Under the pieces are notes generated by a model. The model made no database searches. It saw nothing but the letters and a program-made list of their open reading frames with translations, and was not told the DNA's origin. This document shows positions 1-5,690 of a stretch of 6,276 nt of DNA, in pieces (within the stretch, counting starts at the first letter, position 1; every line of letters starts with the position of its first letter). The DNA lies in the NCBI GenBank assembly GCA_017457555.1, contig JAFTHG010000089.1, positions 1 through 6,276 of the forward strand, given 5' to 3'. The stretch is from Kiritimatiellia bacterium. GTDB lineage: Bacteria; Verrucomicrobiota; Kiritimatiellia; RFP12; DVOR01. The translations under genes were made by a program, and so were the position numbers.

Positions 1-33
1 CCTTTAGATTTTATGGGATGGTAGGGAGCTTTT

Positions 34-68
34 GCTAGAAGACCTAGAGATTTTAGAAGCTCTAGAGC
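34..68. repeat. 18-bp-period duplicated segment ending in a palindrome
   Basis: The 14-base word at 36-49 (tagaagacctagag) recurs at 54-67 (tagaagctctagag) with two mismatches, giving an 18-bp period. The second copy overlaps the perfect 10-bp palindrome GCTCTAGAGC at 59-68. Only two copies are present, so it may be a short duplication inside a larger repeat cut by the window edge. No function can be assigned. Confidence 0.45.
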
Positions 69-110
69 ATCCATGGTGTATCCGTCCCGGAGGGCGATAG
101 AGGGTAGCCG

Positions 111-122
111 GGGGTGCACCCC
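111..122. repeat. Perfect 12-bp palindrome GGGGTGCACCCC
   Basis: The sequence GGGGTGCACCCC equals its own reverse complement. It sits inside a GC-rich stretch (about 87-125) that contrasts with the AT-richer flank at 1-60. It could be the tip of a structured repeat or a dimeric protein site. No T-run follows on either strand, so it is not an intrinsic terminator. Confidence 0.5.
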
Positions 123-337
123 TCCATAACAACCCCAAAAATCCACCGCCAAGTCCTGTGATGATGAGAGAAAATCGCGGCGACACCGATCGCGCTTCTG
201 CCGCCTTTCAGGGCTTAGGAGCCGCTTTTTCATGGGATGACAGCGATTTCAGGGATGATAGGGACAAAAGGGATGAGAGGTGATTGACTGCCCTTTCAGC
301 GGTGGTGCTTTCGCTTTGTTATGGAGTGTGAGGGAGT

Positions 338-451
338 TGTCAGTAAAAGGGCGATTCAATTTCAGTGAAAGTGGGGGGTCAATTTCAGCGAAATTGAAGA
401 GCAGTTTCAGCGAAATTACCACCTGTCTTTCGCTGAAATTGAGGACAGGTG
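338..451. repeat. Iteron-like cluster; candidate orphan end of an IS21-type element
   Basis: Four related boxes are present: TCAATTTCAGTGAAAG at 356-371, TCAATTTCAGCGAAATTG at 379-396, a TTTCAGCGAAATT copy at 405-417, and an inverted copy (TTTCGCTGAAATTGA) at 428-442. The TTTCAG cores of the first three start at 360, 383 and 405, a 22-23 bp spacing of about two helical turns. The second box is itself a 7-bp inverted repeat around AGC. A TGTCAGT motif at 338-344 precedes the series and could be the outer tip. IS21-family ends are known to start with TG and to carry several internally repeated transposase-binding boxes, often with GGGGGTCA between them, as at 373-381. No istA or istB gene is visible, so this would be a solo end, a deletion remnant or a non-autonomous derivative. 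An iteron array for another DNA-binding protein is the alternative. Confidence 0.45.
420..451. repeat. Perfect 8-bp inverted repeat enclosing the inverted box
   Basis: CACCTGTC at 420-427 is matched perfectly by GACAGGTG at 444-451. The 16 bases between them hold the inverted TTTCGCTGAAATTG box, which can form its own small stem (TTTC/GAAA). This nested symmetry is absent from the other boxes. It could form a cruciform or RNA hairpin, or mark the inner boundary of the repeat cluster. No T-run follows on either strand, so I do not call it a terminator. Confidence 0.5.
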
Positions 452-574
452 CCAAAAGGGGATGTTAATAACTTGAAAATAACGCACCGCAGAAGGCACC
501 GAGATGGACTCCAATTGCCTTTCTGCCGTTCTTTCAGGGCCGAGGGGGTGCTGTCGTGTTTCGGTTAAAGTGAC

Positions 575-614
575 AAAAAAACACGGCATCACGCAGGGTG
601 GTGGTGCCGTGTTT
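575..614 (-). terminator. Intrinsic terminator of the beta-CASP ribonuclease gene
   Basis: The arms 579-592 and 601-614 form a 14-bp stem with an 8-base loop. It is perfect except for one position (589/604), which is an A-C mismatch in the minus-strand RNA. On the minus strand the descending arm runs into seven consecutive T residues (complement of 575-581). It begins about 20 bases after the beta-CASP stop codon, as expected of a rho-independent terminator. In the plus-strand RNA the mismatch is a G-U pair, but only three T residues follow, so plus-strand termination looks weak. Confidence 0.85.
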
Positions 615-634
615 GGGAGTGGTAATGGGGCGGT

Positions 635-2041
635 TTAGAGGCCTTTATAGACGGCTCCGGGGGCGGGTGCAATCGGTTTTGAGTAGCCTTCTTCCCGCAG
701 GATGCTGCACATGGCGGTGACTTTTTCCAATTCTCCGTGCACAGCAAAGACGTGTTTGACCTTGCCTTCCGGGTTGATGGCTTTCACCCATGCGCGCAGG
801 GCATCTTTATCGGCGTGTGCTGAGAGGGCGTTGATGGTGTGAACGCGCGCATTCAGTTCAAATTCATCACCCAAAATCCGCAGGGGTGAGGTTAGTTCCA
901 CGATGCGTCTGCCGAGTGTGCCCTCTGCTTGATAGCCCACAATCAGGATGATATTGCGCGGGTCGCTGATGGTATTTTGCAAATGGTGCAGGATGCGTCC
1001 GCCTTCACACATGCCGCTTGCGGCGATGATGATCATGGGGCCGGGTGCATTGTTGAGGGCTTTGGATTGTTCGGCCGTGGAGAGGAATTCCAATCCCGGC
1101 ATCCGGAAGAGTTCAATTCCCTGACGGAGCAATTCGCTTGCCCGCTCGCCATAGCAGCTCTTGTGCCGCGCATAGATTTGCGTTGCTTTCAGGGAGAGGG
1201 GAGAGTCCACATAGATGGGCACCTGTGGGATGCGCTTTTCGCGGAGGAGTTCGTTCAAAAAGAAGAGGATTTGCTGCGTACGTCCCACGCTGAATGCCGG
1301 GATAACCAGTTTGGATTTCTGCTGAACAATATCGAGAATGTAGTCCCTCAGGCGCGCGGTGATGTTTTCCCGGGGCGGATGAACGCGGTCGGCGTAGGTG
1401 GATTCCACCAGAAGGACGTCGGGTGAGGGCGGAATATCAGGCGGAGGGATGATCGGTTGCCCAGGTTGTCCCAAGTCACCTGAGAAGAGTAGGCGGCGAA
1501 CTTTGCGATTGGGCTGCAAGACCAGAATCTCAACCAGGGCCGATCCCAGAATATGCCCGGCATTATGGAAGACGGCTCCGACGCCATTTCCTAAGTCAAT
1601 GGCGCGCTTGTAGGGCACGCCCTCCATCTGGGAGAGCGTTTGTACCACGTCCGCCTCGCTGTAAAGCGGCTCAAAGAGTTTTTTACCCTCCGCCTTTCGA
1701 CGGCGGTTGACGATTTCAACATCGTGAGCATTGATGTAGGCACAGTCGCGTAACATTGGATTACAGAGGTCACGTGTGGCCTCTGTGGTGTAGATAGGGC
1801 CCCGATAACCGGCTCGAACCAGTGACGGCAGGTTGCCACTATGGTCAATGTGTGCGTGAGACAGCAGCACGCAGTCAATAGACGTTGCCTCAACGCCTAA
1901 TTGACGGTTGCGCTCAAAGGCTTCCTTTCGGTGGCCCTGATAGAGGCCGCAATCCAGCAAAATGCGTAAGCCATTCACCTCAACGAGGTGCATGGAGCCG
2001 GTGGTTGTCTGGGCACCACCCTTAAATGTAACCGTAAACAT
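635..2041 (-). CDS. Beta-CASP metallo-beta-lactamase-fold ribonuclease (RNA-specificity-domain protein)
   Basis: This 468-residue protein is predicted to be a cytoplasmic, two-zinc RNA endonuclease and/or exonuclease of the CPSF73/TTHA0252 type, acting in mRNA processing or decay. All family motifs are visible: D30 (motif 1), H62-H64-D66-H67 in SHAHIDH (motif 2), H163 in NAGHILGSA (motif 3), D189 in FSGDLG (motif 4), E213 in VESTYADR (motif A), H408 in LSAHAD (motif B) and H435 in VHGE (motif C). The beta-CASP cap occupies roughly 215-400, including PAFSVGRTQ at 248-256, and the RNA-specificity region follows. Length matches the family. The ATG is well supported by AAAGGAG six bases upstream. 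It is flanked by terminators on both sides and so is probably monocistronic. The enzyme class is clear, but the exact substrate and cleavage mode cannot be read from sequence. Confidence 0.95.
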   Translation of the reverse strand: MFTVTFKGGAQTTTGSMHLVEVNGLRILLDCGLYQGHRKEAFERNRQLGVEATSIDCVLLSHAHIDHSGNLPSLVRAGYRGPIYTTEATRDLCNPMLRDCAYINAHDVEIVNRRRKAEGKKLFEPLYSEADVVQTLSQMEGVPYKRAIDLGNGVGAVFHNAGHILGSALVEILVLQPNRKVRRLLFSGDLGQPGQPIIPPPDIPPSPDVLLVESTYADRVHPPRENITARLRDYILDIVQQKSKLVIPAFSVGRTQQILFFLNELLREKRIPQVPIYVDSPLSLKATQIYARHKSCYGERASELLRQGIELFRMPGLEFLSTAEQSKALNNAPGPMIIIAASGMCEGGRILHHLQNTISDPRNIILIVGYQAEGTLGRRIVELTSPLRILGDEFELNARVHTINALSAHADKDALRAWVKAINPEGKVKHVFAVHGELEKVTAMCSILREEGYSKPIAPAPGAVYKGL

Positions 2042-2047
2042 CGGATT

Positions 2048-2054
2048 CTCCTTT
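2048..2054 (-). promoter_or_regulatory. Strong Shine-Dalgarno of the beta-CASP gene
   Basis: Read on the minus strand this is AAAGGAG, six bases before the ATG at 2041. It is the best ribosome binding site in the window and fixes the start codon. It suggests the organism uses canonical Shine-Dalgarno initiation at least for this gene. Confidence 0.8.
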
Positions 2055-2076
2055 CCCTCTCTAAAGGAAGTTTAAC

Positions 2077-2106
2077 AAAAAAAGGGCGGCAACAACCGTT
2101 GCCGCC
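2077..2106 (-). terminator. Intrinsic terminator between the hydF cluster and the beta-CASP gene
   Basis: Arms 2085-2093 and 2098-2106 form a perfect 9-bp stem, GGCGGCAAC with GTTGCCGCC, closed by a 4-base loop. On the minus strand it is followed by C and then seven T residues (complement of 2077-2083). It lies about 30 bases after the stop codon of the membrane-protein gene, so it should end the transcript carrying the methyltransferase, hydF and that gene. It also lies only about 35 bases before the beta-CASP start codon, so it could instead sit in that gene's leader if transcription starts upstream of it. Confidence 0.85.
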
Positions 2107-2135
2107 GTGCGAAAAATGGCGTTGAAAGGGCTATT

Positions 2136-2849
2136 TTACGCCTTTTTAGCGATTAATCTTTCTGCAATTGGGCGAATACCTGCGTGGTGCCATGCATCCA
2201 AAGTCACGCTGCCGGAGGCGAAGGTTACCTTCAAAATGCCGCGTTTTTCCCATTGCGTCGTATCTACTTTTTGCAGGGAATCCAGAGAAAAATCCTGACG
2301 TTTCTTGCCAAAAAAGAGCGTCAGCGTGTCCTCTGAAAGCTCAAACCGAGTCAACAGACGGATGCTTAAGAGCCCCAAAAGCCCGAAGGCGGCCAGCAGT
2401 CCAATCCCGGCACTGACAAATTGTGCGCGGATATCTTCTTCACGATGAACGGGTTGTTGGAGCACCATCTGCGCGGCTTCAATTTCAGTGGCGCGCGGAT
2501 CCCCGGCACTAATCCACGATTGGAAGGTGTCTCTATATTTGGAGGGCAGGGTCAAACCGGCCTTTTCAAAGGCTTCCACCAGCGGAGCACGGCCCGTCTT
2601 AGCCGTATTCATCCAGTCCGCCGCGGCCAAAGGTTGCGCCGATAGCGCCATTGCCACCGGGGCTACTCGCTCATTTTCCTGCGGATAACCGATCTTTCCA
2701 TCGTAGAGAAACCATCCTGCAAGAGCCATAAAGAGAATGGCCACCCCCAGAAAACGCACTGCATAATCGCGGTTAATTGTGGTGGAAAGCACTTCCTTCG
2801 AAGCAATTGTCTGTTCCGAAGCCGACGTCATCTGATCCTGTTGATTCAT
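2136..2849 (-). CDS. Two-span membrane protein of unknown function with PH-like C-terminal region
   Basis: I do not recognise a named family. The chosen ATG gives 237 residues. A polar N-terminus is followed by one hydrophobic span at about 31-50 (ending GWFLYDG), a soluble stretch at 51-144, a second span at about 145-166, then a beta-rich tail at 168-236 (FELSEDTLTLFFGKKRQDFSLDS onward in part, with KVTFASGSVTLDAW near 207-220). The tail resembles the bacterial PH-like domains that follow membrane spans. A GTG at 2922-2924 would start 25 residues earlier and overlap the hydF stop by 3-4 bases as GTGA. I prefer the ATG at 2849 because the extra segment is arginine- and cysteine-rich and unlike the rest, although the site before it (TGGG) is weak. 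Position directly after hydF suggests co-transcription but says little about function. Confidence 0.75.
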   Translation of the reverse strand: MNQQDQMTSASEQTIASKEVLSTTINRDYAVRFLGVAILFMALAGWFLYDGKIGYPQENERVAPVAMALSAQPLAAADWMNTAKTGRAPLVEAFEKAGLTLPSKYRDTFQSWISAGDPRATEIEAAQMVLQQPVHREEDIRAQFVSAGIGLLAAFGLLGLLSIRLLTRFELSEDTLTLFFGKKRQDFSLDSLQKVDTTQWEKRGILKVTFASGSVTLDAWHHAGIRPIAERLIAKKA

Positions 2850-2920
2850 GCCCACAGTATAACAAAAAGCAGCCACCCGGAAGCGTGACTGCCCTGTAAG
2901 GCGCGTTCTGCACTGCAACC

Positions 2921-4120
2921 TCACGACACCGTGATGTTGAAAGGCTGGAGTACACGGTCTAAAACGCCCTGCGCTTCAGAAATGGCCACACCGTAATTGG
3001 TAATCGGTACGGCGGCACCTTTGGCTTGATCAATGCGCCATAGCATGAAAGCGCGGTTGATCATGCACCCGCCACAGTGGATAATCAGCGCATATCGGCT
3101 CAAATCGGTAGGGAAATCCTTGCCGGAAGCCACCTCAAAGTGAAGCTTTTTGCCCGTTTTGCGTTGGATTAACGCTGGGATTTTCACGCGTCCGATATCA
3201 TCTTCCGCCGCATGGTGGGTGCATGCCTCGCCAATTAAAATCGTATCGCCATCTTTCAGACGCCGGATGGCCGCCGCACCTGCTGCCAAAGCCGGTAAAT
3301 CTCCCTTCAGACGTGCCATCAGGATGGAGTAGGTCGTGGCCGGTAAATCGGGCGGTAAGTCGGCAATCATGCGCCCCACCACCTGCGAATCACAAATCGC
3401 TAAATCCGGACGAAAGCGTGCCACTGCTTCCCGGATGCGGTCTTCTGTAACGACCACTGAGATGAAATTCCGGTCTAAAGCATTCCGCAACACATTGACC
3501 TGTGGCAGAATCAGGCGTCCTTTCGGGGCCTGTGAATCAATCGGAATGATTTGCAATACCGTCCCTTGCGGCGGCACAATCCCGGCAAGCAGTTCTGGAG
3601 GAGCCACAAATTCCTTGGGCAAGACCACCGTCAGCGCACCTTTGAATTGATGTAAAAAGGCATCCCGATTCGCAGATTTGATGATGACCTGTGCGCCAGC
3701 TTCTCGGAATGTTTCCAGAAAAGCCGCAGATGGCGCCACCTCATCAGCGTGCGTCACCACCACAATCACCGGTTTCTTCCCCTCACGGATAACGTGAAGC
3801 AGCTGCGAATCAGGCGCTTGCGTTGCCACTGCCACCCCAATCACAATATCTGCCCGCGCCAATGCGCGCTGCGTCTTCTCTTTACGCGCCGCACCCAGGG
3901 CCGTATCGTCATCCCATCCGCCAGTATCCAACCACAAAACAGGCCCAAAAGGACGCAACTCCATCGCCTTTTCCACGACATCAGTCGTTGTGCCGGCGAT
4001 TGGAGAAGTGATGGCAACGTCTTGCCCGGCAATCAGATTTAATAAGGATGATTTACCGGCATTGGTTTGACCTGCCAGCACCAACGTTAAGTGTTGTGCT
4101 TTGGGTACGCTCTGCTTCAT
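2921..4120 (-). CDS. hydF: [FeFe]-hydrogenase H-cluster maturation GTPase HydF
   Basis: HydF is the scaffold that receives the two-iron subcluster built by HydE and HydG and hands it to apo-HydA. The 399 residues match the usual family length. The N-terminal GTPase domain (about 10-165) has a P-loop GQTNAGKSS at 17-25, the G2 region GTTTD at 43-47 and the G3 motif DTGGWDD at 65-71. The central dimerisation domain includes PKGRLILPQVN near 199-209. The C-terminal cluster domain has the diagnostic ligands C300-x-H302 and, 45 residues later, H348-C349-G-G-C352. Oddly, the expected G4 motif (NKxD) reads THAD at 123-126. The ATG overlaps the methyltransferase stop by one base (TAATG), implying translational coupling. 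No hydE, hydG or hydrogenase structural gene is in the window; these are often unlinked. The identity is near certain. Confidence 0.96.
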   Translation of the reverse strand: MKQSVPKAQHLTLVLAGQTNAGKSSLLNLIAGQDVAITSPIAGTTTDVVEKAMELRPFGPVLWLDTGGWDDDTALGAARKEKTQRALARADIVIGVAVATQAPDSQLLHVIREGKKPVIVVVTHADEVAPSAAFLETFREAGAQVIIKSANRDAFLHQFKGALTVVLPKEFVAPPELLAGIVPPQGTVLQIIPIDSQAPKGRLILPQVNVLRNALDRNFISVVVTEDRIREAVARFRPDLAICDSQVVGRMIADLPPDLPATTYSILMARLKGDLPALAAGAAAIRRLKDGDTILIGEACTHHAAEDDIGRVKIPALIQRKTGKKLHFEVASGKDFPTDLSRYALIIHCGGCMINRAFMLWRIDQAKGAAVPITNYGVAISEAQGVLDRVLQPFNITVS

Positions 4121-4920
4121 TATTTACCCATTTGATTCAAAAGCTGTTGTTGAAAGGCCTGTCGGGCCGCATGTGCCACCAGTGTGAACGCCATTACCAC
4201 ATTGAGTGAATTTTTTCGCCCATACATCGGGATCCGCATTACGCCGTCACACGCCTGAACGACATCGGCATCCAATCCAAATCGTTCACTCCCCAGCGCC
4301 ACCGCACATGGAAATTGCCACTGCCACGCCTCCAATGTCGGCGCTCCGGCCACCGTTTCCAGTGCAATCACCGGAATCCCCTGAGCCTGAACGGCGCGCA
4401 CGGCATCCAATGTTCGCGGAAAACGTGACCACTTCACCCAATTCTCTGCCCCCAAAGCTGCCGCTTTAGCCCGCCCATCCGAAGGATCTGGCGTATAACC
4501 GCAGAGCATTGCTTCCTGAATACCGAAACAATCACTTACCCGAAAGAGCGTCCCCACATTGATTGCAGAGCGGAAATTATCCGCAATTACCGTCAAAGGC
4601 AGCTGGGAAAACTGCGGCATTGCTTCCGACAGATCGGTCGACAAAATCTCTACATCGGTGATTTTGACTCGCTTCAATTCCCGTTCGCACGGCACCATCA
4701 AGGCAAACAAATCCTGACGTGTCATCGACTCTCGGACCAATCGCACCAAATCTCCCAAATGAGGTATCTGCGCACATCGCTCGGTTAAAAAACGGTGTAA
4801 ATCGGCAATCGCCGCCTTGCGAAAGCGTTCTTTTTCCCAATCACGGTCTAACGCCACCAGGCGTTTATAGGTATCACGCCACGGTTTTTCCAAATCACAC
4901 GGAAGCCCTTCCTGCTTCAT
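4120..4920 (-). CDS. SpoU/TrmH-family RNA 2'-O-methyltransferase
   Basis: This protein is predicted to transfer a methyl group from S-adenosylmethionine to a ribose 2'-hydroxyl in tRNA or rRNA. The C-terminal SPOUT knot domain shows all three family motifs: motif 1 with NFRSAINVGTLFR at about 115-127, motif 2 GSERFGLD at 210-217, and motif 3 IPMYGRKNSLNV at 230-241, the last containing the conserved asparagine and serine. About 105 N-terminal residues are charged and probably helical; I do not recognise this part. I chose the ATG at 4920 (266 residues) because GAGGG lies five bases before it. An ATG four codons upstream (4932) has no good site. The gene follows the broken glycosyltransferase by 18 bases and its stop overlaps the hydF start. 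Whether it targets tRNA Gm18, 23S Gm2251 or something else cannot be told from sequence. Confidence 0.92.
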   Translation of the reverse strand: MKQEGLPCDLEKPWRDTYKRLVALDRDWEKERFRKAAIADLHRFLTERCAQIPHLGDLVRLVRESMTRQDLFALMVPCERELKRVKITDVEILSTDLSEAMPQFSQLPLTVIADNFRSAINVGTLFRVSDCFGIQEAMLCGYTPDPSDGRAKAAALGAENWVKWSRFPRTLDAVRAVQAQGIPVIALETVAGAPTLEAWQWQFPCAVALGSERFGLDADVVQACDGVMRIPMYGRKNSLNVVMAFTLVAHAARQAFQQQLLNQMGK

Positions 4921-4938
4921 TTCCGCCCTCATCTGCGC

Positions 4939-5157
4939 TTAATCCGCCGAAGTCTTCCGTCGGTACAACCGCCAATGACGACGTGTGCCCTTGGCCTCTG
5001 CCATAAATTCGTACTGATCTTCCGGCAATTCTTCAAAATAACCATCTACTCGACGGATAAAGTAGTCCTCTTTCAAGGGATACGGCCCCAGAGGCAATGC
5101 AATTTGCCCACGCACCGTCCATGCGATTAAAGCACGCCCGGCATCGCCCTTGACCAC
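4939..5157 (-). CDS. C-terminal soluble tail segment of the broken glycosyltransferase
   Basis: This 72-residue open segment has no membrane span and is rich in charged and aromatic residues (YFIRRVDGYFEELPEDQYEF near the middle). The only available upstream start is GTG at 5157, and it has no Shine-Dalgarno, so independent translation is doubtful. The frame is open eleven more codons back to the TAA at 5188 that ends the preceding segment. The extra residues read naturally as a continuation of it. I treat it as the severed C-terminus of the glycosyltransferase-like protein, which in this superfamily is usually a small extracytoplasmic domain. A genuine small protein is possible but less likely. 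Confidence 0.4.
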   Translation of the reverse strand: MVKGDAGRALIAWTVRGQIALPLGPYPLKEDYFIRRVDGYFEELPEDQYEFMAEAKGTRRHWRLYRRKTSAD

Positions 5158-5187
5158 AGGACGGCGCGATGTAAAATATTCGTTTGG

Positions 5188-5679
5188 TTAATAGGGGAAG
5201 TTCTCATGCCGCGAAGGGCCCTTATAATCTTCCAGAATGAACGGAGCCAACTTCCGTCCTGCCACAAGTCCATCGCGATTGGTTCCCTTCCGGTATTCGT
5301 GGCTCAGTTTACAAATCGCCTCATAACCGATTACTTCGGCAATCAACGCCACCACGAACACCCTTGCCAAAACGCCCCAGCGGCCCTTATGCCACCGCCA
5401 GAGCCAAATCAAACCGAAAGCCGTCCATGCCCAGGATAAAGGCGCTACAACCTGAAAATAACGGTCGGGCAACATTACAATGCGGAAGCCGTCACCCACC
5501 CACAATTGGAGAAACTCCAGCAGGTGATGCCCCACTAAAATCACCAGCAGGATCCACTCGGCTTTCGTAAACCGATGCGTCACAATCCGGAAGAGAATCA
5601 CTGCATACGCCACCACCAGATAAGGCGCAAACCAATATCCCAGGAAGAGTTCGTGCAAATCTGCTAAACCTCTAAACAT
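5188..5679 (-). CDS. Middle segment of the glycosyltransferase-like membrane protein, with its own ribosome binding site
   Basis: From the ATG at 5679 this encodes 163 residues with about four hydrophobic spans: YWFAPYLVVAYAVILF near 15-30, WILLVILVGHHLLEFL near 42-57, LSWAWTAFGLIWLW near 80-93, and VLARVFVVALIAEVIGYEAI near 103-122. The LPDRYFQVVAPL stretch between the second and third spans resembles the late-span motif of PMT/ArnT-like glycosyltransferases. On the minus strand GAGGGG (complement of 5685-5690), overlapping the upstream TGA, lies five bases before the ATG. This segment could therefore be translated by re-initiation even though its frame is the same as the upstream segment. 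It ends at TAA 5188-5190 with the tail following in the same frame. Confidence 0.5.
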   Translation of the reverse strand: MFRGLADLHELFLGYWFAPYLVVAYAVILFRIVTHRFTKAEWILLVILVGHHLLEFLQLWVGDGFRIVMLPDRYFQVVAPLSWAWTAFGLIWLWRWHKGRWGVLARVFVVALIAEVIGYEAICKLSHEYRKGTNRDGLVAGRKLAPFILEDYKGPSRHENFPY

Positions 5680-5684
5680 GCACA

Positions 5685-5690
5685 CCCCTC
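5685..5690 (-). promoter_or_regulatory. Shine-Dalgarno-like GAGGGG overlapping an in-frame stop
   Basis: Read on the minus strand, GAGGGG lies five bases before the ATG at 5679 and includes the GA of the TGA stop of the preceding segment. If real, it would let ribosomes that stop at 5689 restart at once and produce the middle segment as a separate chain. The same bases would encode Gly-Val if the upstream stop were a sense codon, so the resemblance could be chance. Confidence 0.4.

Larger units (their letters stand above)
1..570. other. Gene-free, repeat-rich intergenic region
   Basis: No reading frame here looks like a real protein. The short open frames on both strands have no convincing ribosome binding site, no recognisable domain, and translate repeat sequence. 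The left part (34-122) carries an 18-bp-period duplication and two perfect palindromes. The middle (228-280) has several GGGATGA words. The right part (338-451) has spaced TTTCAG[CT]GAAA boxes. Bases 465-570 show nothing I can name. The beta-CASP gene ends at 635 and its terminator lies at 575-614, so this stretch is downstream of all genes seen. A mobile-element scar or a chromosomal repeat family is the most likely content, which is an inference. Confidence 0.6.

Noticed and set aside
4..186. A 60-residue minus-strand frame at the left edge
   Set aside because: Its Ser/Arg/Lys-rich C-terminus is just the 18-bp repeat translated, and the rest is GC-rich palindromic sequence. It has no supporting start signal or family resemblance.
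356..442. CRISPR array
   Set aside because: The boxes are only about 13-18 bases long, diverge from each other, include an inverted copy, and are separated by under 10 bases, so there are no true spacers. No cas gene is present.
249..468. Short open frames on both strands (about 62-68 residues) across the repeat cluster
   Set aside because: They overlap each other antisense, are made mostly of the repeated boxes (for example FSE and SLKL repeats), and lack a ribosome binding site or any domain.
929..1426. A 165-residue plus-strand frame inside the beta-CASP gene
   Set aside because: It is antisense to a gene with every catalytic motif in place, has no recognisable domain, and arises from codon bias of the real gene.
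3336..4042. Plus-strand frames of 97-104 residues opposite hydF
   Set aside because: They are antisense shadows of a well-conserved gene, are rich in Arg, His and Pro, and have no start signal.
4577..4840. An 87-residue frame inside the methyltransferase gene on the same strand
   Set aside because: It is an out-of-frame shadow. The methyltransferase frame across the same bases carries the family motifs.
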